This document shows, piece after piece, positions 1 to 8,675 of a stretch of DNA of 23,333 nt. Source of the DNA: RGIG5952 sp045603485 (GTDB taxonomy: Bacteria > Verrucomicrobiota > Kiritimatiellia > RFP12 > JAAYLN01). Position 1 is the first letter of the stretch. Each line of letters opens with the position of its first letter. The translations under genes were made by a program, and so were the position numbers. The notes beneath the pieces are model-generated. The model saw only the letters and a program-made list of their open reading frames with translations, was not told where the DNA came from and ran no database searches. Location: contig JAZUMF010000082.1 of NCBI GenBank assembly GCA_045603485.1, positions 1 to 23,333 on the forward strand, given 5' to 3'.

Positions 1-127
1 GTTATAAATAGCAGTAAAAATTTTATTGCAGAGAACGCAGATAAATTGCAGCTTGGTTCTTAAAGGTTATTAGGTGGCAAGTTTGACAGTAAAGACAGTT
101 TGCGAGTTTTACAGTTTTAATTGGTAA

Positions 128-168
128 GGCCTGTCCCCTTAGAAAGTTTTACCGCAAAGAACGCAAAA
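128..168 (+). repeat. Partial copy of the CTGTCCCCTT repeat family
   Basis: CTGTCCCCTT followed by a short A/T stretch and then TTTTACCGCAAAGAACGCAAA matches the first part of the longer element at 22835-22984, which has CTGTCCCCTT, then TTTTACCGCAAAGACCGCAAAG. Only the first third of the long element is present. The orientation is the same as that of the other copies. Confidence 0.6.
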
Positions 169-248
169 CCGGGACAACCGAGACACTCAAGACAACCGGG
201 ACGAATGAGACGGCGCAGTCCCGGATGACTTGGTCCCGGATGTCTCGG
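169..248. repeat. G+C-rich nested inverted repeats
   Basis: CCGAGACA (178-185) is the reverse complement of TGTCTCGG (241-248). CCGGGAC (169-175 and 196-202) is the reverse complement of GTCCCGG (218-224 and 233-239). The arms nest, so the transcript could fold into a branched or slipped stem with alternative pairings. It stands out as G+C-rich against A+T-rich surroundings. There is no T-run after it, so it is not an obvious terminator. Function unknown. Confidence 0.55.
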
Positions 249-284
249 GAGTTCCATTTACGCAAGGGCTGGAAGATGGTTAAT

Positions 285-317
285 GGCTCTTCTTCATTAT
301 TCGTGAGAAGAAGCGCC
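285..317. repeat. Hairpin with an 11-base stem (one mismatch)
   Basis: GGCTCTTCTTC (285-295) pairs with GAAGAAGCGCC (307-317) with a single mismatch around an 11-base loop. No T-run follows on either strand, so a role as intrinsic terminator is not supported. It could be the remnant of a terminator of a gene lying to the left, or part of the repeat-rich intergenic DNA. Confidence 0.45.
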
Positions 318-357
318 TAAAACCAAGTTGAGAAACCGCTCAAAGCATTGAAATCGA

Positions 358-512
358 AAAGGACTGTCCCCTTAAAAAATTTTTATCGCAGAGAATGCAG
401 AGCCGCAGAGAGTTTTTAAGTCGTAGTTAAAAGTTCTCCTTTGGAGAACGCGGAGACCGCAGAGATTTTGTTCCGCACCGTAATCTCATTTTGCGTGTGC
501 CGAAAATTTAGA
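358..512 (+). repeat. Long interspersed repeat, copy 1
   Basis: This copy begins AAAGGACTGTCCCCTT, continues with CGCAGAG-type units and GTAGTTAAAAGT, and ends in a block (462-493) identical over 32 bases to 22934-22965. That block contains the inverted repeat GAGATT (462-467) / AATCTC (482-487) around a 14-base loop. Similarity continues with a few mismatches to about 512. Copy 2 at 22835-22984 has the same order and orientation. No ORF or terminal inverted repeat typical of an insertion sequence is present, so this is a non-coding repeat family. Confidence 0.75.
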
Positions 513-533
513 CCGTTTTCTGCCCGTATTTTC

Positions 534-563
534 TTGTTTTTTTGAAGATTGTTTTGTTATAAT
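534..563 (+). promoter_or_regulatory. Predicted recCBD promoter
   Basis: A perfect -10 box TATAAT (558-563) is preceded by TG one base upstream (555-556), the extended -10 arrangement. TTGTTT (534-539) with an 18-base spacer is a weak -35. It lies 29 bases before the recC start codon, and the ribosome binding site GGAGG (578-582) lies between. The promoter starts shortly after the end of repeat copy 1. Confidence 0.65.
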
Positions 564-592
564 GAGAGGGCGAAATCGGAGGTTTTAGGCGT

Positions 593-3500
593 ATGGATTT
601 TTATAATAAGAGTATAGATGTTTATTGGAGTGATAGATTAGAGCTGCTTGCGGATGAAATGTTTGAAAAATGCGAAATTGATTCTTCTTCAGATCCTTTT
701 GAGAAAAGATGTGTTCTTGTCGGAGATATCGCTACTGCGAATTGGCTTAAGAACTATTTTTTATTGAAGAGGAAATCCGGTGCAAATCGGATTTTTGCTA
801 ATTTCGATTTTAAGCCATTTCCTGAGTTTATCAATGATTGGCTGGCTGCATTTGCCCACGGAACCGAGAGTTCTTCGAGGCGACCTTCTGAACATCCTTA
901 TGCCAGGAATATTCTTTCTTGGCGTATTGATGCTGTTTTGAGCCGTTGCTGTGATGATAAGGAATTTTCTGTTTTGAGGTCGTACATTTCAGATTCTGAC
1001 GGTAGGCAGAATGCCAAGCGGCGATTTCTTTTGGCGTCCCGTCTGGCAGAGCTTTTTGATTCTTACCTTGAGTCACGAAGCGGTATGCTTGCCCAATGGG
1101 AGAGGGGAAATATTCCTTCCGGTAAGAATCGGTGGCAGGCGCTTTTATATCGTTTGCTTGTTGAGAGCGAGTCTAATACCTATGTTAAGGATTATGAAAA
1201 GGCTCTTGCCGATGACGCCGATCCGGCTGCCGCTTTTTCCAGCGGATTTACAAGGTACCGTTCAATTCACGCATTTGATATAGCGTTTGCTCCTTGGCCT
1301 TATATGCTTATGCTTGGTAAGATTGCAAAAACGATACCTGTTACTTTTTGGAATTTCAATCCTTCGCGCGAGTATTGGCTTGATAATCCTTCAAAGCGTC
1401 AATCTATGAGGGAGATGGCTAAGGCTCTTAAGGTTGCCTTGCGTAATGGCGATGAGCCTGCCGAGTTTGATTCCGATTCGGATTTTGATACCGCAGACAG
1501 TAAGCTTTTGGGTGCCTTGGCTTCCGGTGCCAAGGGTGTGCTGTCAGCGGAACTTGACCTTGATGAGAATGGGTGCGAGTGGATTGGGGATGCAGAGGTT
1601 AAGGATTTTGATGCTTTACGGGGGTCAACTGTCGAGCTTCATATCTGCCACTCGCCACGGCGCGAGCTTGAGGTCGCCAGAGATGCGTTGCACAGGTTTT
1701 TTAAGGAAAACAAGGACGCTGCATTGAGCGACGCATTGATTCTTTGCGCCGATTGGGCAAAGTATTCTCCGTTGGCGGAATCTGTCTTTGCCAGCGGTGC
1801 TTCAGCGTCAATCCCAATTTCTATAGATGGCGGCATTGTTGAGGAGACGCCGATTAGCCATTCGCTTGCTCAAATATTTGCCTTTAGGGATAATCGATTT
1901 GAGGTTAATAGCGTTTTTGAGTTGCTGGCGGTACCTGAAATTAGATTAAAGTTTGGGCTATCTCCTGATGATTTCTCCACTTTGAGGGATATGGTTGGCA
2001 AAAATAATATCCATTGGGGATATGATGATGCGGATGTGAGGCGTATTCTAGGCGTAGATGATGATTCAACCACTTATCCATTTACATGGCGGCGAGGCTT
2101 GGACCGTTTTATTGCCGATTTCATGCTGGGGCTTCGTGATGACTCTGAAGCTCTTGTTTCAATATCCGGCATTGGTAAAATTTTGCCGTGTGGCAATGTG
2201 GAGGATAATCGGGCCAGAATTGTCGGCGCTTTGAATTCGTTTGTGACTATTTTGAATGATTTGCGTCTGTTTATGCTTGGCGAGCATTCGCCCAAGGAGT
2301 GGCAGGCGGCTTTGCTTAATGCAATTGATGCCCTGTACCGCACTGACGGAGATGCAATCTATGAGTTGGCATCGTTGAGAAAGGCTATTGTAACAACTGC
2401 CGCCAGTGCGGTTTCGGCAATGGCGATAGAGGACGAGGGTTGCGCTATTGTCGGAGGCGATGTTTTTTGCTCTGCCATATTGGCTTCGGTCAAGTCAACT
2501 AGGAGGAGGTGCTCGGTTTCTTGCGATGCGGTCCGTTTCGCTCCGTTGAATAACGGATGTGCCATTCCTGCTCGATTTGTTTGGATATGCGGTCTTAACG
2601 ACGGTCAATTCCCACGATCTGAGTACCGCCAGGCTTTTGATATTATAGGGATGAGGCAAACTATTTTTGATGTCTCATCCCGTGATAGGGATACTTTCGC
2701 TTTTCTGAAGGCGGCTATGGGAGCCAGGGGATACTTGTCTTTTAGCTATGTCGGAGTTGATATTCATAAAAATGAGGAGATTCCTGCCGCAGTTCCATTG
2801 CTTGATATGCTCGATTGGATGCGTAGCAGTGATATTGAGGTGAAGAAATATGAGCATCCGCTTCAGTCCTTCAGTCCGCAATATTACGATAAAGAGTCGA
2901 AGCTTCCTCCCTGCTATTCCGGCGAGGACTATGATGCTGCAAGAATACTTGCATATTCTGATAAAACGGGTAGTACAATCAACTTGAAGGATTGTTGGCC
3001 TTTTTCTCTTTCGGAGGAAACGACTTATCTTGACCTTGACGATATTATAGCCTTTTTTACGCGTCCGTATCAGTATCTTTTACGGAGCTCATTGGGGGTT
3101 GTATTTCCAAAGACAAAGTATGATGTTTTATCTGACGACGATAAGCTAGAAGCCGATCTGCCCCTTGATCTTAATGCTTTGCTGACTGTGGGCGGACTTG
3201 ATGTCCTTTCGGATATTGATGTCAAGGCGGAATATCTTAGGGAAAGGGAATATAGCTCTCCGACTGAAGCGTTGAAGGCGTTGATGACAGCTAGAGTGGA
3301 AAATACCGTGAAGTACCGTCAACGCCCTTTGTCTTATGGAAAAAATAACGGCGAAGGTTTTAATTGCAGGGATGGCAAGACTATCGCAAGCGCGTATCTC
3401 GATTGGTTGAACAACGGAGAAGTTAAGTCTTATCAATATGAGTTTACTTATGTTGATGACGAAAACGGTAACCGCAATATTTCAATTTCGGGATATCATA

Positions 3501-3883
3501 AGGAGGTTGTCCTTGAGGTTGAGCCTAACGGTTCTTTAGCTCATACATTTTATCTATCCTTACACAGCTCGGTCTATACATCACAGCTTCTTGAATCCTG
3601 GATTCGTCACATAGTCGGTCACGCTGCGGGACAATCCTTTGTGACGGTTATAATTTGCACAGAGGATGGAACTGCTCAGACCTTTAGGCCGTTAAGTAAG
3701 GATGACGCAGTCGAAAAGCTGGCGGAGATTGTAAAGATTGCATTAACGCCATTCGAATTTTCTCTAGCGCTGGCTTTGAATGATGTGTCAGATGACAAGG
3801 CTTTTCCTGAGCATTTTAATGAGATTATAGATTCCTTAAAAGGCTGTATTGTTAAAACCGGTACATTTAGACCAAAAAAATAA
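593..3883 (+). CDS. recC: RecBCD enzyme subunit RecC (exodeoxyribonuclease V gamma)
   Basis: RecC is the scaffold and Chi-recognition subunit of RecBCD, which unwinds and resects double-strand ends for RecA loading. The 1096-residue length is close to E. coli RecC (about 1120). Family-typical stretches are visible: VYWSDRLELLADEMF near the N-terminus (about 10-24), HICHSPRRELEVARDAL (350-366), FVWICGLNDGQFPR (about 662-675), SRDRDTFAFLKAAMGARGYLSFSYVG (split, about 693-718) and the FFTRPYQYLLRSSLGV segment (about 820) that opens the C-terminal nuclease-like domain. No PD-(D/E)xK catalytic triad is evident there, as expected for RecC. GGAGG (578-582) lies 10 bases before the ATG. It is first in a recC-recB-recD operon; recB starts 11 bases after the stop. 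AddB is the main alternative, but the HSP-RRE motif and the recD neighbour favour RecC. Confidence 0.9.
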   Translation: MDFYNKSIDVYWSDRLELLADEMFEKCEIDSSSDPFEKRCVLVGDIATANWLKNYFLLKRKSGANRIFANFDFKPFPEFINDWLAAFAHGTESSSRRPSEHPYARNILSWRIDAVLSRCCDDKEFSVLRSYISDSDGRQNAKRRFLLASRLAELFDSYLESRSGMLAQWERGNIPSGKNRWQALLYRLLVESESNTYVKDYEKALADDADPAAAFSSGFTRYRSIHAFDIAFAPWPYMLMLGKIAKTIPVTFWNFNPSREYWLDNPSKRQSMREMAKALKVALRNGDEPAEFDSDSDFDTADSKLLGALASGAKGVLSAELDLDENGCEWIGDAEVKDFDALRGSTVELHICHSPRRELEVARDALHRFFKENKDAALSDALILCADWAKYSPLAESVFASGASASIPISIDGGIVEETPISHSLAQIFAFRDNRFEVNSVFELLAVPEIRLKFGLSPDDFSTLRDMVGKNNIHWGYDDADVRRILGVDDDSTTYPFTWRRGLDRFIADFMLGLRDDSEALVSISGIGKILPCGNVEDNRARIVGALNSFVTILNDLRLFMLGEHSPKEWQAALLNAIDALYRTDGDAIYELASLRKAIVTTAASAVSAMAIEDEGCAIVGGDVFCSAILASVKSTRRRCSVSCDAVRFAPLNNGCAIPARFVWICGLNDGQFPRSEYRQAFDIIGMRQTIFDVSSRDRDTFAFLKAAMGARGYLSFSYVGVDIHKNEEIPAAVPLLDMLDWMRSSDIEVKKYEHPLQSFSPQYYDKESKLPPCYSGEDYDAARILAYSDKTGSTINLKDCWPFSLSEETTYLDLDDIIAFFTRPYQYLLRSSLGVVFPKTKYDVLSDDDKLEADLPLDLNALLTVGGLDVLSDIDVKAEYLREREYSSPTEALKALMTARVENTVKYRQRPLSYGKNNGEGFNCRDGKTIASAYLDWLNNGEVKSYQYEFTYVDDENGNRNISISGYHKEVVLEVEPNGSLAHTFYLSLHSSVYTSQLLESWIRHIVGHAAGQSFVTVIICTEDGTAQTFRPLSKDDAVEKLAEIVKIALTPFEFSLALALNDVSDDKAFPEHFNEIIDSLKGCIVKTGTFRPKK

Positions 3884-3894
3884 GGATGTATATT

Positions 3895-6800
3895 ATGAAT
3901 GATTTTAACGATGCGATTTACAACCCGGATTTCGATTTGTCGGGCCCACATTTAGTCGCTGCTTCGGCGGGTACCGGTAAAACTTACAATATTCAGAACA
4001 TCTATGCCCGTCTGATTGCCGAGACGGGGTTTCAAGTATCGCAAATTCAGGTAATGACTTTTACCGAAGCGGCTACACATGAGCTTCGCGACCGCATTCG
4101 TAAGATACTAATGCTTTACTCGCAGTATTTATCGAATGCGTCGTTGGAGGATAATGATAGAGAGCGTATTGAGGCGCTCTGGGCGTGTGCCAAGAAGGTT
4201 GTCGGGACGGATGCCGATGAGGCTCGGAGAATTGTCAGAGGGCGCATTGAGCTTGCGTTGATGCAGTTCGATCAAGCTTCAATATCGACTATCCACGGTT
4301 TTTGCCGTAGAGTCCTTAGCCGTTTTGCTTTTGAGACGAATACGGCTTTCAATGCCGAGCTTGAGGATCGTAAGCTTTATGATTTGTCAGTTCTGGCGCG
4401 AGATTGGTGGCGTAATCAAATAAACGGCGGTGAGAATCTCTCTTTTACAATTGGGGATTTGCAAAAGACTCTAGGTGGTATTTCTTCGAAAAACGGGTGG
4501 CTTATTGACGCTTCCGAGGACGATAAATCGATTCTTCGCATCGCACAGGATTTGCTTAATCGATATGATTCTAAGCGTTCAAGCAGAGATGTTCAGTCAT
4601 TTGACGATTTATTAAAGGCTCTTTGCGATGCTCTTTCAGACGGGAGTAGGGGTGACATACTGGCTTCAATGCTCCGTGATGAGTATAAGGCTGCTCTTAT
4701 TGATGAATTTCAGGATACCGATCCTGTGCAGTATGAAATATTCAGGCGAATATTTCTTGATGTGCCGAATGGCGTTGATAAGCCATCTCTGTTTTTTGTC
4801 GGGGATCCTAAGCAGGCTATTTATGCCTTTAGGGGCGGCGATATCTACACTTATCGCAAGGCGGCAACTCGGAGCGACATAATTGATTCCAATACATATC
4901 AGCTTACTCAAAATTTCAGATCTACGCCTAAGCTTATCGAGGCTGTAAATTTGATCTTTAAGGATAACGGCGGCCGTTATACCTTTAACGATGATACGAT
5001 CACCTACGATACTGACTTACGCGCAGATGATAAGAGAGAGCCTTACATCTTAGAGGATGGCGAGCCTGACCCAACCCCATTTAGAGTTTTGCTCGTTAAT
5101 GACAAAAAGGAGAGGACTGCAGCCGTCGTTGAAAGTGTCCTTGGTGTTTTAAGCGAGAAGCTTAACCCAAAGGTTTCTCCTAAGGATATTGCTATTCTGG
5201 CATCGTCGCATAGTGATATCTCCGAATATGCCTCAGCGCTGAGAGAGAAGGGCGTGCCGATTGTTATTCAAAACAGCGGCAATGTTTTTGCAAGTCAGAT
5301 AGCCAAGGAGTTTTTTGTACTTTTGAGGGCTATGGCGCTGATTGGCGGTCGCGCCAATGTAAAAGCCGCATTGACAACCTCTTTCTTTGAATATGACATC
5401 AAAGATCTTGTGAAGGATGCTGAGACGGAAATTTTGGCAGATGCTATCGCTTTCTTCACTAAAATCAATCATATTTGGCTCTCAAAGGGCTTTAGAGCCG
5501 CATTTTCAACCTATGAGGCTGAATATGGCATGAGAAAACGATTTGCCGGGATGGATAATGGCGAGCGGTTGCTTGCCGATATTCTCCAATTGGCGGATTT
5601 GGCGACTGAGGCTGCGCTGCGTCTCGGACCATCTCCTGAAATTTTAGTAAATTGGATGGTTGACAGACTTAATAAAGCCGAGAGTGATGAAGCTGAGGTT
5701 GAAGAATATGCCAGAGAGCTTGAGAGTGAAAATGACGCTGTAAGGCTGATGACAATGCATGTTTCAAAGGGACTTCAATTCCCGGTTGTGATAGTTCCTT
5801 TGTCAGGTAGGAATGATGCGAAAAAGCCATATTTCTACCATGAGAATGACCTCTTTTATGTGTCAACCAATGAAGATTCGAAGGTTTTGGCCGGAGTGGA
5901 AAACGACAATGAAAAAATCAGACTTCAATATGTAGCCTTTACAAGAGCAGAAAAGCGCACTGTTGTTATTTCAGCAATAGCAGGAAGGAGTGCGAATCCA
6001 ACATTTATTTCACTTTTGGAAAATGCTAAGAAAAATGCCGGCGTCAGTATAGAATCAGATTATCCTATTACCTTGGGCCCTATCCGCATTGAGGAGTTTT
6101 CTTCGACGGCGGGAGACTTGCCGTCATATACTCCCCCGGTGGCCGAAGTAAAATCTTGGGTGGAACTTGATAAGCCTGAAAGTTATTCGTCAGCTCCTTT
6201 GCGCGGCAGTTATTCTTCTTTGACTCCTACCGCGGAAATTGATGCGGGAGAGGGGCATGACTATGACGGCTCGGATGATAAAACAGCAGACGAGCAAGAC
6301 GGGGTTGATATCTTTTCAGTTCCGGGAGGCGCGAAAACCGGAATCTGTTGGCATGAGATTTTGGAGAAGGCGTCGTTTGACATTTCAGATGAAGAGCTTC
6401 GCAATGCAGTTGAGCTTTCAATGCGCCTCCACGGTTTGACTGATCAGAATGAACAGCTTTTTGCCTCTCGCGTCGGAATTGTGGCTGAGATGATGAAGAA
6501 AACCTTGGATTATGAGCTTACGGCTCCGGATGGCGAGGTCTTTTCACTTCGTGATGTCGGTCTTTCCGACCGAATAAGCGAATGGGAATTTGATTTTTCA
6601 TCTCAAAATGCGGCTGAGACTACGAGGGAGATTGCGGATATTTTACGCGTTGAGTGGACTGACGATGAGGATAAAAAGCTCTTTGTGGGAGCATTGGAAG
6701 GGTGGGATAAAGTAATCCCAAGGGGATTCCTAAAGGGGTTTATAGATCTTTTATTTAGGCACAATGGCAAGTATTATATCGTAGACTGGAAATCCAATTG

Positions 6801-7080
6801 CTTGAATTTCAGGCGCTCCGGTTTTTGCAAGGACGGTATAAATGCCGAAATGGCTACGGCCGGTTATTTCTTCCAGTATCTGCTCTATGCTGTTGTGCTC
6901 CATCGGTTCCTAAAGGAGAGACTCGGCGAGGGTTATTCGTGGAATGAAAACTTTGGGGGAGTAAGGTACTATTTTCTTAGGGGAATCTCCGTTGACGCAG
7001 AGGCTCCGATTTTTGCCGACCGCCCAAGCGAGCGGCTTTTGAATAAGATTGCCGTGGTGCTGGGGTTGGAGGACAGATAA
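3895..7080 (+). CDS. recB: RecBCD enzyme subunit RecB (helicase-nuclease)
   Basis: RecB is the 3'-5' superfamily 1A helicase and sole nuclease of RecBCD. With the start chosen here it has 1061 residues (E. coli about 1180). Helicase motifs run in order: Walker A AASAGTGKT (about 22-30), Walker B LIDEFQDTDPVQ (about 268-279), FVGDPKQAIYAFRGGD (about 301-316), LTQNFRST (about 337-344), MTMHVSKGLQFPVVIV (about 619-634) and QYVAFTRAEKR (about 679-689). The C-terminal nuclease has GICWHEILE (about 816-824, the conserved His), GFIDLLF (about 948-954) and VDWKSN (about 963-968), followed by the QYLLY motif. All catalytic residues appear present. An ATG at 3886 is possible, but AAGGA (3882-3886), overlapping the recC stop codon, sits 8 bases before the ATG at 3895, which favours the latter. 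Confidence 0.93.
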   Translation: MNDFNDAIYNPDFDLSGPHLVAASAGTGKTYNIQNIYARLIAETGFQVSQIQVMTFTEAATHELRDRIRKILMLYSQYLSNASLEDNDRERIEALWACAKKVVGTDADEARRIVRGRIELALMQFDQASISTIHGFCRRVLSRFAFETNTAFNAELEDRKLYDLSVLARDWWRNQINGGENLSFTIGDLQKTLGGISSKNGWLIDASEDDKSILRIAQDLLNRYDSKRSSRDVQSFDDLLKALCDALSDGSRGDILASMLRDEYKAALIDEFQDTDPVQYEIFRRIFLDVPNGVDKPSLFFVGDPKQAIYAFRGGDIYTYRKAATRSDIIDSNTYQLTQNFRSTPKLIEAVNLIFKDNGGRYTFNDDTITYDTDLRADDKREPYILEDGEPDPTPFRVLLVNDKKERTAAVVESVLGVLSEKLNPKVSPKDIAILASSHSDISEYASALREKGVPIVIQNSGNVFASQIAKEFFVLLRAMALIGGRANVKAALTTSFFEYDIKDLVKDAETEILADAIAFFTKINHIWLSKGFRAAFSTYEAEYGMRKRFAGMDNGERLLADILQLADLATEAALRLGPSPEILVNWMVDRLNKAESDEAEVEEYARELESENDAVRLMTMHVSKGLQFPVVIVPLSGRNDAKKPYFYHENDLFYVSTNEDSKVLAGVENDNEKIRLQYVAFTRAEKRTVVISAIAGRSANPTFISLLENAKKNAGVSIESDYPITLGPIRIEEFSSTAGDLPSYTPPVAEVKSWVELDKPESYSSAPLRGSYSSLTPTAEIDAGEGHDYDGSDDKTADEQDGVDIFSVPGGAKTGICWHEILEKASFDISDEELRNAVELSMRLHGLTDQNEQLFASRVGIVAEMMKKTLDYELTAPDGEVFSLRDVGLSDRISEWEFDFSSQNAAETTREIADILRVEWTDDEDKKLFVGALEGWDKVIPRGFLKGFIDLLFRHNGKYYIVDWKSNCLNFRRSGFCKDGINAEMATAGYFFQYLLYAVVLHRFLKERLGEGYSWNENFGGVRYYFLRGISVDAEAPIFADRPSERLLNKIAVVLGLEDR

Positions 7081-7081
7081 T

Positions 7082-8644
7082 ATGAAAAATGCCATTTATG
7101 AATTTATTTACAGAATAACAAAGGGCAATGCGGATGTTGCAAAATATTGCTCTGAAACTATTGGCGATTTGGATGAGGGGCATGTCTGCCGCCAGATTTC
7201 CAAAGAAGAGAAGGATGCGCTTCTGAGTATAGAGGGGCTTGTTAAGGACTTAACCCAAAATCATAATGACGAGGCTCCCGATTCATTATTTATCCTTAAC
7301 GGCGATTTGCTTTACACCAGAAGAAACTGGGTTTATGAAAAATCTGTCAAAGATAGTATCAGTAATTTGTCATCAGCGGTCTTTTCGAACGATGTGAGTT
7401 TGCCGGATAATGAATTTTATGGAAGCCTGCGCCAAGACCAGCGGGCTGCCGTAATTTCAATGTGTAGCCGTAAATTTACCATTTTGACCGGCGGGCCGGG
7501 TACAGGCAAGACTCACACCATTGCAAGGGCTGTGAATTATCTGCGGGAATCAAATAATGGTATCAAGCTTGGGCTTGCGGCTCCAACAGGCAAGGCGGCG
7601 GCAAGAATGATGGAGTCAATGGAAAAGGCCTTAGGCGCTGAGGTGATGAAGGATGTGCCGTCGGCAAAAACGCTTCATTCGCTCTTGCGACCTAATCCTG
7701 ATTTTGTCACTTTTAAGCATAACCATGAAAATCCACTTGATTTCGATTGGATAATTATAGACGAAGCGAGCATGATTGGCCTTCCGATGATGGCTAAATT
7801 ATTAGATGCGCTTCCTGATAGCTGCAGATTGACTTTGGTCGGCGATGTCGACCAGTTGGCTTCAGTCGAGCGTGGCCACATATTGGCTGATTTATGTAAT
7901 ATGTGCCCCGAAGCGATATGCAAGCTGACCGAGAGTGCGCGATTCCCTAAGGATGGCGCTATCGCCCGTCTCGCAAACGCTGTAAATGAAGGCCGCTCTG
8001 ATGATGCCGTCGATATTTTGAGGATGGGTTCAAATGAGATATCTTATACTGACATCAGCGGTAAGCCGGAGTATAATCCTGAAGAGTGGGACGGCTTTGC
8101 AGAGTTAGTCAAAAGAGGCTTTTCTTCAGGTTTTAACAAGAGTGAAACTCCTGAGGAGGCTTTAAGTCATTTGAATGATTTCAGGCTTCTTTCTCCGTTC
8201 AGAAACGGCCCTTATGGCGTCGGTAGACTCAATGAATTTGTTAAGAATATTTTGGGTCGTAAATCTCCGGTTCCATATATGATTACTCAAAATGACACAT
8301 TTCTCGATGTGGCAAACGGAGATGTCGGCGTCATTATGCCAAACGAGCCTAATCTTCTCTACTTGCCATCCGGGAATTCTGTTAGAAGTATCAGACTTGA
8401 GCTTTTGCCGGCATGCGAAATAGCCTTTGCCTCGACAATTCACAAGTCGCAGGGTTCTGAATTTACCGATGTCGCAATCGTTTTGCCGCCATCGGGAGAT
8501 AATCCACTGCTGACCCGTGAAATTTTATATACGGGAATCACCCGTACGAAGAAGGGCGTATATATCTTTGCCGGCGACGAATCTATTCGCCGCTGTTGTC
8601 AATGCAAGGTTGAGCGTGTCAGCGGTTTTTCGGCTCAATCCTAA
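7082..8644 (+). CDS. recD: RecBCD enzyme subunit RecD (5'-3' helicase)
   Basis: RecD is the superfamily 1B 5'-3' helicase subunit of RecBCD. It has 520 residues here (E. coli 608). Motifs: Walker A LTGGPGTGKTHT (about 135-146), motif Ia APTGKAAARM (about 168), TLHSLLRP, Walker B WIIIDEASMI (about 222-231), motif III LVGDVDQLASVERG (about 252-265), LLSPFRNGPYGVGRLNE, motif V FASTIHKSQGSEF (about 449-461) and motif VI LYTGITRTKKG (about 482). The short N-terminal domain before Walker A fits RecD rather than the longer RecD2. The start at 7082 lies one base after the recB stop, with GGAGG (7068-7072) nine bases upstream; an in-frame ATG at 7049 inside recB has no such site. The gene ends 31 bases from the end of the convergent aroA. 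Confidence 0.93.
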   Translation: MKNAIYEFIYRITKGNADVAKYCSETIGDLDEGHVCRQISKEEKDALLSIEGLVKDLTQNHNDEAPDSLFILNGDLLYTRRNWVYEKSVKDSISNLSSAVFSNDVSLPDNEFYGSLRQDQRAAVISMCSRKFTILTGGPGTGKTHTIARAVNYLRESNNGIKLGLAAPTGKAAARMMESMEKALGAEVMKDVPSAKTLHSLLRPNPDFVTFKHNHENPLDFDWIIIDEASMIGLPMMAKLLDALPDSCRLTLVGDVDQLASVERGHILADLCNMCPEAICKLTESARFPKDGAIARLANAVNEGRSDDAVDILRMGSNEISYTDISGKPEYNPEEWDGFAELVKRGFSSGFNKSETPEEALSHLNDFRLLSPFRNGPYGVGRLNEFVKNILGRKSPVPYMITQNDTFLDVANGDVGVIMPNEPNLLYLPSGNSVRSIRLELLPACEIAFASTIHKSQGSEFTDVAIVLPPSGDNPLLTREILYTGITRTKKGVYIFAGDESIRRCCQCKVERVSGFSAQS

Positions 8645-8675
8645 AGAGGACTGGGCGAGCTTTTTAGCCGCTTTA

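Larger units (their letters stand above)
1..592. other. Left intergenic region, repeat-rich, no gene
   Basis: No convincing gene is seen here. The stretch holds several degenerate copies of A/G-rich units of the type CGCAGAG or CGCAAAG (around 27-45, 150-168, 386-411 and 445-465), two G+C-rich inverted repeats (169-248 and 285-317), one long member of a repeat family whose sister copy lies at 22835-22984, and the recC promoter at its right end. Short open frames such as 240-320 (26 codons) lack ribosome binding sites and overlap the inverted repeats. Confidence 0.7.

Noticed and set aside
240..320. 26-codon ORF on the + strand in the left spacer
   Set aside because: No ribosome binding site; it lies over inverted repeats, which explain its sequence better.
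386..465. Tandem CGCAGAG-type units as a possible CRISPR array
   Set aside because: Units are 8-11 bases, irregular, with no spacers of uniform length and no cas genes nearby.
8630..8675. Possible bidirectional terminator between recD and aroA (CGGCT with AGCCG, GCTC with GAGCTTTTT)
   Set aside because: Stems are only 4-5 pairs with long loops, and one arm lies inside recD; too weak to annotate.
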